Source of the DNA: Apostichopus japonicus | Taxonomy: Eukaryota > Echinodermata > Holothuroidea > Aspidochirotida > Stichopodidae | Direction: 5' to 3' | DNA length: 64,000 bases | NCBI RefSeq assembly: GCF_037975245.1 | Contig: NC_092563.1 | Span: 21,210,699 to 21,274,698 of the forward strand | Shown here: in pieces, positions 47,303-58,740 of the stretch | Numbering within the stretch: position 1 is the first letter of the stretch | How the letters are laid out: each line of letters starts with the position of its first letter | Program-made: the position numbers and the translations under genes | Notes under the pieces: model-generated | The model's database searches: none | What the model saw: the letters and a program-made list of their open reading frames with translations, nothing else | Told to the model about the DNA's origin: nothing

Positions 47303-47390
47303 CAGCCTTGCAGGCTTTATAGGAGACTTCCCGTCACACTGTAAATTGTGATGAAACAAATAAATATACAAATAAAAATACAAATGCAAA
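47303..47390 (+). mobile_element. very short 3'-tail fragment of the non-LTR family
   Basis: It starts within the hairpin at CAGCCTTGCAGGCTTTATAG and runs through GTGATGAAACAAATAAATA. It is identical in layout to the tails at 44560 and 60760, and is a heavily 5'-truncated copy. Confidence 0.8.
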
Positions 47391-47518
47391 CATCATTCAA
47401 ACAACGTTGTTACTGTTTCATTTGCTTTGTTCAATGATTAAATAGAATTTTTTTCTCTTATTAGCATCACTTAGGCTGTCATCTCTGTTATATAACTTTT
47501 GTATGAAGAAATCATACT

Positions 47519-47600
47519 ATTGTATGTAACTTAATGTGACCTTATGCGACCTGATGTGATCTAATGCGACCTAATGTGGCCTTATGCGACCTGAAATTGG
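47519..47600. repeat. short degenerate tandem repeat of about 11-12 bp
   Basis: TTATGCGACCT, AATGCGACCT, GATGTGATCT and similar variants occur back to back six to seven times. Confidence 0.6.
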
Positions 47601-48014
47601 CTGAAAAACTGGCATATTTTTGTTCTTGACACAATTTAATATGTGAATCAGTTTATTGTGGACCTGCCAGGCATTACAAAATCACAATCAGTCATTGTAC
47701 ATTACTGTTAAGGTCTAAACACGTCACATATAGGTCTGACTGATTCCACAGGGAATGTGAAAAACACAAGATAACGACATCAGTTTTTCAAATCTTGCAA
47801 ATGCTTTATCTCTGCTGTTTAGTTAATGATCGTCAACGACATATGCAGGTTTCATGTATTTATAGTCATGTGGGATGATGTATTCACAGGAAGAATTTGA
47901 ATCACCTAATATTTTTAATTGGATATGTTATAAATTATTATTGGGTCAGCGGGATTGGAATATAGTGATGGGTGCAATGTGAAAAGCAGTGTGATGTGAC
48001 AAACAATAAATTCA
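47601..48014. other. noncoding DNA, nothing recognised
   Basis: No gene or named repeat seen. Confidence 0.5.
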
Positions 48015-48815
48015 CAGTGACACAGGCTGTCCTGAAATGACCATTGACCTCAACAACAGTCTTCTTGCACTAAATGTGATGGATTAAACATCAACATATT
48101 AAATGTGACATCTGTCCTTGTTGAAATATTGTGTAAAACATGGTTTTCACAATTTGAACCCTGGTGAGCTCAAAGAACCATTGACCTCCGTCCACAACAT
48201 TAGGCTTCTTGTACTCAATGTGGTACAATCACATACCATATATGCAATCTGTACACCGGTGTACAGTACAAGCTGTACAAGCTTCCCCTGTGATGTTACA
48301 CTAAGAAAAGTGTACTAGTGTAGAGAGACAGGTCAGAGGGGGATTGAAGTAAATGTTTGGCATATGCTGTTTACAAATGACCTTTGACCTCCACCAAAGA
48401 CAATAATAGGCACATTAAATTTGATATGGTACATTTCCAAACACCTTCATACCAAGTATGAGATCTGCCCAAGCTTCCAATATTGAGATATCATGTTCAC
48501 AAGGTTTTCACAATTTAACCTCTGATGACCGGGAATAACCTTTGACCTCTTCCCACAACAATAGGCTTCTTGTACTCTATGTGGTACTTCTACACACCAA
48601 ATATGAGGTCTGCCCAAGCTTCCATTCTTAAGATATCGTGTTTACACATTTTTACAATTTGACCACTGGTGACCCCGAATGACCTTTGACATCCACAAAA
48701 AAATTAAAAGGCTGTACAAGCTTGTACACAGTGTGGTACTTCTACAAACCAAATATGAAATTGACCTGACCTTTCCTTCTTAAGATAACATGTTTACAAG
48801 CTGGGCGTCACAAAC
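48015..48815. repeat. array of about 140-195-bp repeats with TGACCTTTGACCTCC-type motifs
   Basis: The motif occurs near 48040, 48183, 48378, 48541 and 48681, each followed by an ACAATAGGCTTCTTGTACTC-like block. The array ends in GCTGGGCGTCACAAACACACA. The same ending closes the array at 57255, so the two belong to one wider family. Confidence 0.7.
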
Positions 48816-49245
48816 ACACACATACATCATGAATGCAAAGGTTACGATTATCATCGAAACCCAAAATATACAAAATATCAGGTATTATTATTAAGTGGTT
48901 GTTTAGCAAACTTATTAAAGTGTTGTCCCAAATGTACAAAAGAAGAACATGTCTAAACAACAATATATGTTAAGACACTATGACTGCAGTGGTGTCACAA
49001 ATGCAGTGAAGAAGTTAATATTACAATATGAAGGCACTACAAGTAGGTACACTATGATTGACAGTATTGCCTCAAATTTACAGAAGAAGAGCATTTTGAA
49101 ATGACAATATATACAAGGACACTATGACTGACATTAGTGTCCCTAAATGTTCTGAAGAGGCATACTGACTCAACCTGATGTAAATCCATATCAAGTTAGA
49201 GTCATAAATATGTAAAACATTTGATGTATAGCCACTTCGCATATA
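48816..49245. other. noncoding DNA with degenerate local repeats
   Basis: Blocks such as ACACTATGACTG and AGAAGAGCAT recur at about 90-bp spacing three times. No gene recognised. Confidence 0.45.
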
Positions 49246-49345
49246 TTCATTCATTCATTTAGTTGTTTTTTTTCACATAAATATTACAATGTGAATGGAC
49301 GTCTTCTGAAAAGCCTATGCTGGCTTAACAAAACAGAAGACTCCC
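49246..49345 (-). mobile_element. 3'-tail fragment of a second non-LTR subfamily
   Basis: Read on the minus strand it ends in a T-rich stretch and (ATGA)n repeats. It carries the hairpin GTCTTCTG...AAGCC...GGCTT...CAGAAGAC, the same architecture as the 44291 and 60266 family but with different stem sequence. Confidence 0.7.
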
Positions 49346-49700
49346 ATGAAGAAACGATAGAAAATAGTGAAAATAATATTAATAACAATACGTATACGCT
49401 TCAATATGTGTACGCTTCAATACGTATATGCTTTATATATATAAACTTGATCACTTAGCATCTGAACAATAGGATTAATGACTGAACTGATTGCCATCAA
49501 TATTTTCAGATGCTCCTTTACTTAGTTTTAGGGATTTTAGTGATATACCAGCATCACAGTGTTGCATGACTATGCTATGTTCAGGACAATCCTGTCCAAG
49601 TAACAGTACACTCTGGACTGTACATACAGTATACCATGATGTTATTGGTGTGTGACACCCACACAGGATGAATTCAGTTTGTGTTCATTTTACTTAACAG

Positions 49701-49802
49701 ACACCAATGGCAGATGTGAATCATCTCCAAGAGAAGTGCTTGCTCTGCTACCATCCTTTTCCACAAACTGCGGAAGCATATGGAAAAGTGAAAAAGTGAC
49801 AG
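49701..49802 (+). CDS. candidate internal exon, 102 nt, function unknown
   Basis: It is flanked by a pyrimidine-rich acceptor (TTTACTTAACAG, ending 49700) and a donor (GACAG then GTAATT at 49803). The open reading frame starts with two bases of a codon and ends with one, so the exon is phase 1-1 and could be skipped or duplicated without a frameshift. The peptide (SSPREVLALLPSFSTNCG and flanks) shows no domain I know. It lies on the same strand 3.3 kb upstream of the HECT exon and could be part of that gene, but the next candidate exon does not join in frame. Confidence 0.3.
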
Positions 49803-50117
49803 GTAATTTTTTGTCCAAATTTGCATTGCTAAATAATAATTTGAAGGAGGAAAGAAATGTTTTGGAAAAAAAAAGGTAACTGTCTTTTAAAAAAAATTAA
49901 AATGGTGAATATTAATACATGTTTTGAGGATGACCATTTAGGGTAATTAATTACAGTCTATTGGCATATTTCTTTGAATATTTTAACTTCATCTGATGCA
50001 CTGTTTGATTTTTACAGATAGTCTCTGACATAGTCAGGACTTTACCCATACTATTTACTAACAAACAGACTCAATGTGGAAGGTTTAAAAGTAGTTTTAT
50101 GTGTTGTTATACTTTAA

Positions 50118-50640
50118 CAACAAGTTCTATTCTTCACCCTTCTACGTAGCTCCTCTTTATCAGCATATATGTCTGTGTCGGCAACAACAGCTTTGTTGTC
50201 AATGCCATCCTTTTCAATGACTACTTCAACAGCTTAATCTTTGTGAGTTTAGTGCGATTTAATTGAGCTATATAATTTCATATATAACTTCATCGTTTTT
50301 TTGCTTTCCAGTGATTGATTGTCCTTAATTTCCAATTTTGTTCTTGTATGTTTGTGAAATTAATACATAAATAACATTACAGGTTAACATATGAAGGACA
50401 CTACAAAAACAGCAAGCTGTTTCTCAGCTAGTGACCGAGTAATAAAAAATGACCAAAATCTTATAAAAACAAGTTCTACTCTTCACCCTTCTAGTTCCTC
50501 TTTACCAGCGTCTGTGTCGTCAACAACAGCTTCATTGGCAATGCCATCCTTAGCAATGACTACCTCAACAGCCAAATCTTTGTGAGTTTTGTGCTATTTA
50601 ATTGAGATACATAATTTTATACATAGCTTCATCTTTTATC
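50118..50640 (+). repeat. tandem duplication of a Ser/Thr-rich exon-like block
   Basis: 50118-50300 and 50467-50640 align over about 180 bp. The right copy is open and Ser/Thr/Ala-rich (SSSSLPASVSSTTASLAMPS) and ends at a GTGAGT donor (50582). The left copy keeps the GTGAGT but has an insertion and in-frame stops. This looks like an exon duplicated together with its donor, with one copy decayed. Whether either is transcribed is unknown. Confidence 0.5.
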
Positions 50641-52232
50641 TTTCTTCTTAGTATGCCTACAGTTAGTTCATTATGAAATTTTTCCAGTAACACCCTGGGT
50701 TCCACATGTTTTCCCTCACTGGTGCAACAGTTTCATTGGAGCAACCATCTTTTCAGAGTTATATACTCTATACCTTGGAATAAAGATACTTACTCTAAAT
50801 TGTCTAGGTCTTGAAATCAATATATTTCTTTATTATTATTCTTTCTTTGACTGTAATATTTGATATTGTTGCAAAATTGCTAAAAAATGTCAAGGAGGGA
50901 AGCTTTTACTTCTTTCATGTTTGACATGTGGATGCACTATGATTAGAAGAATATTCTGATTCTGTAGAGGTCAAAGTTCATTTAAGGTCAGCAGAGTTAA
51001 GGCCTAAAAATCTTATACATGAGATATCTCAAGAAGGATTGCTGCAATTGTTTACCCATGAATGCACCATATGTAGGAGATATGTATTGTTCATCATGAA
51101 GGTTAAGGTCATTTGAGGTCAAAGTCTGCACAATATCGCAGGAAGTTAATTCAATAGTTTCTAATCCACAAATATTACATTCAGGCATACTGAACCTTTC
51201 TGCAGTGCAGTAGCAACTGTAACTGTATCATGTTACATCTCAAAATGTTCCTGTATTATTATTGTTGATAGTTGTCGATTTGTTATAATACCACTGCATT
51301 ATTACAGTAAGTTACCCTAGCATTTCACTTTTAAGCCCAGTATCAATTACTGCACCAATTGGTTTCTGCAAAGTATTAGTAGTATTTGAAAGACAAAATG
51401 TGACTGGGATACTACTGTAATGAAATTTCTGCACATGGTACAGTACAGTACCTGTGAACTGTGTACTGGAAATATGTGATTTACTGACTTGTATCGAACT
51501 GCACTAGCCTCAGTCTAGCCACAACCCCCCCCCCCCCCAAAAAAAAAACAGTTGCTAATAATGCAGTTAGAGAGTGCTAAATGATGAAGAGTGTTCTGTT
51601 TAAACCTGTTCTTTTAATCTATTTCTTACTATTTCCTACTTTTTTCTTAAATTTTTATTAACCACTGAAATTGCAAATGTTTTAGTGAACATAGCTGTTG
51701 GTTTAATGTTCTCGTCCTTTTTTCCCTAAGTAATATAACTTTTATATAACAAATATTGAATCTGAAGCAGCAAAATCAGGCAAAAGGCTACACTAAACAA
51801 TACTGAACATTTTGTGTCCCTCCTTTACCATCGGAATTGTCCCATTAACTGTAGATTTGACAATTGATGCCTGTTCATCTAATTTTTCCTTGGTGTATGT
51901 GAAGCAATGTACCAGCCAACACCTGATATAAGTTACATGGTCAGTGCAACTAAAGAACAGTGTATTTGACATCTTCCAAAAAAAGTGTGAAAAACATGTT
52001 CATTTGGTGTCCCTCCGTTACCATGATGTTTTTAATGCCATATTTTTCCTAACAGCCACAAGTAACAGCCACAATAATTAAGTTTATGGGTATGAAGCAA
52101 GTAACTACCTGTCTAGATAACCACACAAGAAATTGAAACATACTCCCTCAAACTAATGCAAAGAAAGACAAAATGTGTAAGGAATACAGTCAAATGTCCC
52201 TCCGTTAACGATTGACCCTGCCAATATGTATA

Positions 52233-52237
<5 letters not shown>
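50641..52237. other. noncoding DNA
   Basis: No gene recognised. The segment at about 50990-51130 (GAGATATCTCAAGAAGGATT and GAGGTCAAAG) resembles a single unit of the TGACCTC repeat family in inverse orientation. A C run lies at about 51525-51538. Confidence 0.5.

Positions 52238-52306
<69 letters not shown>
52238..52306. repeat. (TA)n microsatellite
   Basis: About 34 uninterrupted TA units. Confidence 0.95.
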
Positions 52307-52311
<5 letters not shown>

Positions 52312-53109
52312 GTTGTAGCTACGCAGGTCGGCGCCGGTTGGACTTGGCCAGCACTAACGTATGCTGACCGGTACTAAAAAAAAGTTCTAATAAAGACCGG
52401 CACTCGCGCTTATGATCGGCCAGTACAAAATCCAGTAAATAGTGTCACAAAATGACTGTAAAAGAAATCACTCTCACTCAAAACTGATTTGAACATTGGA
52501 CAAATAATATAAATAATGAAATCGGAAGGTCACTGTGTTGTTCGACCGCAACTACAAACAAACTGAATTACTGAATATCTCTACTCAGTACGTTAGCGCT
52601 ATATTGAATACCGATGACGTGAACGTGTGTAACAATGCAAGTAATGAAATACTGTACAGTACATTAAATCTTTCATATCATAAATCACAATACAACATAT
52701 ATCACATTATTAATCTAACATTATATAAACCTTATAAGGTATTAAAAATTCAAATTGTTATTGTCTCATCCATAATGGTCTGAAGTAGTGGAATTTGAAT
52801 GCCTCAAATTATGGCCATATAAGTTACCATTTTGCATCTGAGCACTGTGCATAAGGCAAAATCCCCTCCCCTATACCCCTCTCCCAGGACGCAGACTTGG
52901 CAGGCAACTGCCACTCCAGAAAATTCGACCGCCACCTGCAAACTCCTAGCCACAACCCTGTTTATATATATATATATATAGATATATACCTGTATATGTA
53001 TATCATATATATATATTATATTCAACCCCCTGACCAGAATAATGTTCATCTGTCCTTTTTCCATATTAGACTACTTACACAGCAGTTACCAAACCTAGGT
53101 GTCTTTTAG
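52307..53109. other. noncoding DNA
   Basis: It contains a TA-rich stretch at about 52964-53025. A repetitive-looking block at about 52320-52440 has internal CCGGTACTAA and GGCCAGTAC motifs. No gene recognised. Confidence 0.45.
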
Positions 53110-53331
53110 AGAAAGGGGGCCGTTTATAATTTTCTCACGACATACGCCTCCTTAGAGAAGGGAAAGTACAAACTGACAGGGAGTTTTGTTGCATGGTGTA
53201 TACTCCATGGAGGACCAGGTTTCTGGATGCTTCACCCAGCTCTGTATTACATGATGGTCGGCAGAAAGTCAGAGGATGACATACTACAGGTTCATGTGAA
53301 TGATGGAGATATCTTGTTTCGTTTCAATATG
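53110..53331 (+). CDS. exon of a G2E3-like HECT-type E3 ubiquitin ligase
   Basis: The exon is 222 nt (74 codons) and open throughout, between an acceptor (GTCTTTTAG, ending 53109) and a donor (ATG then GTAATA at 53332). The peptide contains GKYKLTGSFVAWCILHGGPG, then LHPALYYMMVG, then DDILQVHVNDGD. GK.xxGxxVAWxIxHGGPG followed by LxPALYxxMVG is the signature of the G2/M-phase-specific E3 ligase (G2E3-like) HECT region, a family abundant in invertebrate deuterostomes and fish. HECT ligases accept ubiquitin on a C-terminal cysteine and pass it to substrates; that cysteine region is not in this exon. The next recognisable exon (54810) is broken, so the locus may be a pseudogene. The family call rests on memory of motif pattern, not a search. 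Confidence 0.6.
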
Positions 53332-53466
53332 GTAATACATGGCTTATGATTTTAATTGAGCCATTAACTGCAAGACACACCATGATGCAATGTAATCTCA
53401 TTCCAATTGATTGCTTCTATAAAAAATCTGTTTGCCCACCATACATTTTTTAATTAACTGTCACCA

Positions 53467-54605
53467 GGGGAATGATTGATCAATGCCATACTTGGTGGGT
53501 GGATGGTCCATAATGAGTTGATGAACCTTATTTAGTTTGGTACTCATATAATGAATATTAATGAGGTCACAGGGTCAGACATCAATAACTTCAAATTGCA
53601 ATAACTTGGCAACCACAAGTTGGGGATTCTTCAAATTTGGTATGCTGATATTGGTAGAGGACCTTTACATACTGATTTGTCTTGTAATTGATATCATGCA
53701 TTTTTATGAGGAGGCAGGGCTGAGTATTATTTTAGTAACAGAAGTTTGTATGCACAATAACTAGACAAGGGAATAATTGATCAATAACATACTTGGTTGG
53801 TGGGTGGTCCATAATGATTAGATAAGCCGTATGCTTATTGGTGCTCATATAATGAATATTAATGAGGTCACAGGGTCAAACATCAATATCTTCAAATTGC
53901 AATAACTTGGCAACCACAAGTTGGGGATTAATCAAATTTGGTATGGTGATATTGGTAGAGGATCTTTACATGCAGATTTGTCTTGTAAATTGCTATTATG
54001 CATTTTTATGAGGAGGCGGGGCTGAGCATTATTTTAGTAACAGAAGTTTGTATGCACAATAACTAGACAAGGGAATGATTGATCAATTACATACTTGGTG
54101 AGTGGTTGGTCCATTATGATTAGATAAACGATAATGAGGTCACAGAGTCAACGTCAAAATCTTCAAATTTCAATAACTCAACAATCACAAGTCGCAGTTT
54201 CATAAGACGTGAGCGTGTTTTTGTAGGTATAGCCTACACCTGGCAATTTGCATTGCAATTGATAACATGCATAATTATGAGGTGGAGTGGCCTTGCATTA
54301 TTGAAGTTAGAAGTTTGTATGGTTAATAACTTTACAAGACAATTATTGATCATTACCATTTTTAGTGAGTAGGTGAACCTAATTGATTTTGGTGCTCATG
54401 TCATGACTAATGATGAGTTTACTGGGTGAGGGATTATATATCAAATTGCAATTACTTATGTGAAAATCATATGTTTGATCTTCAAAATAGGATAAGTGAT
54501 ATTTGTAGATAGCAGAGGCATGCTGATGTGTGCTACAAATGGTTCATGCCTATTTATGAAGGGCCCTGGCTAGCATTATGGTAACAACAATTTTTACACT
54601 TTACT
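53467..54605. repeat. array of about 300-bp repeats (3.8 units) in the HECT locus intron
   Basis: Units start at about 53469, 53768, 54072 and 54338 with GGGAATGATTGATCAAT or a close variant. They share GAATATTAATGAGGTCACAG and CAATAACTTGGCAACCACAA. Later units are more degenerate. The sequence is the reverse complement relative of the array at 56128-57255. Confidence 0.85.
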
Positions 54606-54809
54606 TAAGGGAATACTTCAGCATTACATACTTGAATTGTTCCCTCTTAATCAAATCAATGAGCAGCAGCAAGTAACCATGAAATGTTTTTATTCTGGTT
54701 TTAATTATCATTGACTGCTTTTGTATTTTCATTAAACCACTAAGGCATTCAAGCAGATTTTTTTTTTTTACATATTTCATCATAATTCAAATGTTTATTC
54801 CTTACACAG

Positions 54810-55080
54810 CTGGACAATGTGGTAGATATGTTGTCCATGACGGTGGAAGCATGTCACATGCTCTGATTGCATCACATGCTTCGCTTCTGTACTGGTGCTG
54901 ATGCAATTCCCCTCACTGGATTCACCAAGGGTAATGACATTCACTGCATCAGAAGGCATATCCAACAGCACACACATGTTGCCTTGAACTGTGTCTCCCA
55001 CTTGGGGTACATGATATCGACCACATTCAATTCTTATGGTTGAAGCTATTCTTTGTTCCCCTGGATTTGGGAAAATGTAA
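54810..55080 (+). pseudogene. broken C-terminal HECT exon of a G2E3-like gene
   Basis: An acceptor (TTCCTTACACAG) ends at 54809. From 54873 the frame reads HMLRFCTGADAIPLTGFTK, the classic HECT C-lobe stretch. At about 54930 the homology passes to the next frame as TFTASEGISNSTHMLP. This ends in AILCSPGFGKM and a stop at 55078-55080, which matches the usual end of G2E3-like proteins. In that second frame TGA stops occur at 54985 and 55012. The catalytic-loop position that should hold the ubiquitin-accepting cysteine falls in the damaged segment. A minus-strand open frame over the same bases (54795-55205) is only its shadow. One frameshift plus two stops argues for a dead exon. Confidence 0.55.
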
Positions 55081-55734
55081 AACTTCGAGCATTTAATATT
55101 TAAGTTAATATCCTCTTTTATTTCTTTGTGATATATTAAGTTGTTTTTCCCTTTAGTACTTTTAAATTGCAGATAAAAAGAAAACTGTAAAAAAAGGTCC
55201 ACCACTGGTTCCGTTAGGGGTCATCATTTTTGTAACTGTTCCACATGATGACTTAAGACACTGTCCTGTGTCCTGTATGATAGACATGTCATACAAACTT
55301 GCTGATCAAGGTCAGCTTTCAAAAAAATTGCCTCCTCTCACACAGAAAATCCTGAAAACATGAAAGGTGTATAGGCAAATTTCTTCCTATGATATCTAAA
55401 GGTGCAAGTTTACTCCTTTTGTGTGCGTGTGTGCGTTTGTTTTTCTATCCGACCGAGGACTTGAACAAAAGAATTTCAGGTCCTCGGTTGTGATTTCTAA
55501 AGAATCACCACGTCCTCGGAAGAATTCTATTGTATGGGGTATTGTTAAGTTTAGGGTACGTGGATTGGAACAATGGAAAATACAATGGGGTCCTCGGTCT
55601 GAATGAAACACAAACGTGTGTGTGTGTGTGTAAAACTACAGTGAAGAAATCTGATTAAAGTAACAGTTAAGTAAATCATGGCAATGTCCATGAAATAGAA
55701 CTGTGCCTTACCTAACTAAACATCTCACTGTCTT

Positions 55735-55739
<5 letters not shown>
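55081..55739. other. noncoding DNA with partial inverted repeat
   Basis: At about 55440-55610, GACCGAGGAC and GTCCTCGGT-type blocks recur in both orientations, which makes the overlapping open frames on both strands. A TG run lies at 55616-55632. No gene recognised. Confidence 0.5.

Positions 55740-55816
<77 letters not shown>
55740..55816. repeat. (TA)n microsatellite
   Basis: About 38 TA units. Confidence 0.95.
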
Positions 55817-55820
<4 letters not shown>

Positions 55821-56127
55821 AGTAGCAAACCCATTATGTGACACAAGGTCCTTAGTAAATAAATACTAAATAACATGGTCAGAGCTCCAATTAGTCCTCT
55901 TTTATTGCTGTACACAAACTATTCTGTACAAACAGTTCTATACAAAACAGTCCTGTAAATTGAGAAACAAGATTTAAATAGTAACCAGAAAGCCAGTGGG
56001 CTTATTCCTTGCCAATTGAGATCATAATCCCCAGCATTCGTCATTGTTAATTAAATTGAACAGCAAGGTGCTTTCACTGACTGTGGACCTACCTACTAAA
56101 TATGTTAACTTACCATACGTTTACAAG
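55817..56127. other. noncoding DNA between the TA tract and the 300-bp array
   Basis: Nothing recognised. Confidence 0.5.
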
Positions 56128-57292
56128 CTATTTTTAGCAAAAATCAACTCAAGCCCTGCCCCCTAATAAATGTGCATAATATCACAGTGAACATACATTA
56201 TCATGTACCCGCTATCTACCAACGTCTTCACACAAAGTATGATTCAATTCTGAAAATGTTTACATTTGACCCTGTGACCTCATTAATATTCTCAAGATGA
56301 GCACCCAAAATCAAAAGGGCCCATCTACTCACTATGGCACATATATGTATCAAGTATGACTTCAATCCAACTTGTCGTTGTTCAGTTACTGTGTTTAAAA
56401 GCTATTTTGTGAAAATGAATTTAAGCCAAGCCCCCTTATAAATATGCATAATATCAACTTGAACATATGTTACCATGTACCCACTATCTACCAACACATT
56501 AATACCAAGTATGAATAAATTCTGACTTTCGGTTGCGGAGTTATTAGCATTTGGACATTTTCACGTTTGACCCGTGACCTCATTATTATTCATAAGATGA
56601 GCACCAAATCAATAGGGTTCATCTACTCACTATGGGGCATCTATGTACCAAGTATGACTTCAATCCAACTTGTAGTAGTTCAGTTACCGTGTTTACAAGC
56701 TATTTTAGTGAAAATCAACTTAAGCCCCGCCCCATAATAAATATGCATAATTTCAACTTAAACACATATCACCATGTACCCGCTATCTACCAACATACTA
56801 ATACCAAGTATAAATAAATTCTAACGTTTGGTTGCGGAGTTATTAGCATTTGAAGATTTTTACGTTTGACCCCGTGACCTCATTATTATTCATGACATGA
56901 GCACCAAAATCGATAGGGTTCTACTACTCACTATGGCGCATATTTGTTTCAAGTATGACTTCAATCAAATTTGTCATTGTTCAGTTACCGTGTTTACAAG
57001 CTATTTTAGTGAAAATAAACTTAAGCCCCGCCCCATAATAAATATGCATAATATCAACTTGAACATATGTTACCATGCACCCAATATCTACCAACACATT
57101 AAAACCAAGTATGAATAAATTCTGAGTTTTGGTTGCGGAGTTATTAACATTTGAAGATTTTTACGTTTGACCCTGTGACCTCATTATGGACCATCTATGT
57201 ACTAAGTATGACTCCAATCCAACATGCCATTGTTGAGTTATCGTGTTTACGAGCCCAGGGCGTCACATACACACACACGCACACACACACAT
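56128..57292. repeat. array of about 300-bp repeats (3.8 units) ending in a CA tract
   Basis: Units start CTATTTTAGTGAAAATCAAC or a close variant at 56128, 56402, 56700 and 57001. Conserved blocks include TGACCCCGTGACCTCATTAT and GGTTGCGGAGTTATTA. The array ends with CCAGGGCGTCACATACACAC and a CA-rich tract to about 57292. Two short open frames (56632 and 56897) arise from adjacent units and encode similar peptides only for that reason. Confidence 0.85.
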
Positions 57293-57394
57293 GCACAAGT
57301 ATCTAACACATACATACAAAGCGTGTACATACTGTTATGTAATAATATAACAATCACCCATGCAATTAACTTCAACTTGCCCCAGTCCTATTTT

Positions 57395-58740
57395 GTGATT
57401 TGTATATTTGTTTCATCACAATTTACAGTGTGACGGGAAGTCTCCTATAAAGCCTGCAAGGCTTAACAAAGTAGGAGACTCCCCAAAAAGAAAAAAAGAA
57501 AGAAAAACTTAAGAATAGAAAAAGAAAAGTTAATAGTAGCATCTACAATGATGAAATAATCGAATTGACACTAATTGAAATTAGTTATGTTAATAAACAA
57601 TCCTAACAATCTTTATAATGATCTTAATCGCAAACACACACAAGAATAAATCCATCAATAGTGAGAAATAATTACAGTTTGGAGATTCCTTTTGAATACA
57701 GAGTAAGAAGGCTTATTCTTAACATTATCCTGGAGATTATTCCACGTTTTTATAGCACGAATACGAGGGTTAAAAGAACTTAAAGTACTTCGTTGGGATA
57801 AAACATGTGCGTTATTACAATGGCGTGTTTGATGGTTGTGGATTAGTCTATTACTATATATAAAATCTTTAAAAGCCTCGGGTAGCAGTCCATTCCATGC
57901 TTTATATGCAAATGTTGCAAGCTGGACTCTTATAATATCATTTAGTTTTAATAAATTTAATCTTTTGAATAATGGGCTAGTATGATCACGTGGTGCAGCA
58001 TGTGAAATATGGCGGATAACTCTCTTCTGGAGGACACATAGGTGATTAAGATTTGTAGAATAGGTTCCTGACCAAATAGTCGTGCAATAAGTTAATTGGG
58101 GTAAAATCAGAGTTACATAGAGTGTTCTGAGTATATTTGGAGGTAAATAATGTTTTAATTTGCATATAATACCAGTATTTCTAGCCACTCTGTTACAGAC
58201 TGCTGATATATGATCACGCCACGAAAGTTTATTGTCTATGTGTACACCCAAGAACTTAGTAGTGTTAACCCGATTAATAATTTTATCATTCATGGTAATA
58301 TTGTGATCCCATCTGAATGAGTGACTAGCATTAAACACCATATAATTAGTTTTTTCTATATTAAGAGATAATTTGTTTGCTGCAAACCAGCTGGAAAATT
58401 TAGTTAGTTCAGTAGAAACAGTTTTATGTGATGAGAGTAGATTTTGGGAATCGAAGAAAATATTTGTGTCGTCGGCAAATAATATTGTTTTAGCAATATC
58501 GGAGACATTAACGATATCATTGACATAAATTATAAATAGTAATGGACCTAGTATAGAACCCTGAGGAACTCCGCGAGCGATTTTAGCAAGTTCAGATTTA
58601 GAATTTTTATATACAGTGTACTGGTATCTATTTGAAAGATAACTATCTAGCCAATTTAGGGTTGTTCCTCTGATACCATAAAAAGATAATTTACTTAGTA
58701 ATATTTTGTGATCGATGATATAATATCGATATAATATCGA
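57395..58740 (-). mobile_element. 5'-truncated CR1/L2-like non-LTR retrotransposon with reverse transcriptase C-terminal half
   Basis: The minus-strand frame (57655 to about 58735) is open for about 360 codons and holds the reverse transcriptase palm and thumb. IDHKILLSKLSFYGIRG comes first, then GVPQGSILGPLLFIIYVNDI. The catalytic LFADDTNIFF is intact, followed by LSLNIEKTNYMVF, TKFLGVHID and the C-terminal RIRAIKTWNNL. The 3' end lies at about 57395 after the hairpin at 57433-57480 and GTGATGAAACAAATA-type tail (on minus). The element starts abruptly at the DHKILL block, where a short local duplication (TAATATTTTGTGATCGAT twice) marks the junction. Finger motifs and endonuclease are missing, so it cannot move by itself. 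The good preservation suggests recent insertion. Confidence 0.88.

Noticed and set aside
52113-52310. open frames made of IYIYIY over the TA tracts (also 52804-53064 and 59263-59445)
   Set aside because: Low-complexity translation of microsatellites.
54795-55205. 136-codon minus-strand open frame
   Set aside because: The opposite strand of the same bases carries recognisable HECT C-terminal motifs, so this frame is its antisense shadow.
56632-57118. two similar short open frames in the 300-bp array as a duplicated small gene
   Set aside because: Their similarity follows from the tandem repeat. No start context or splice evidence is present and they are not kept in the other units.
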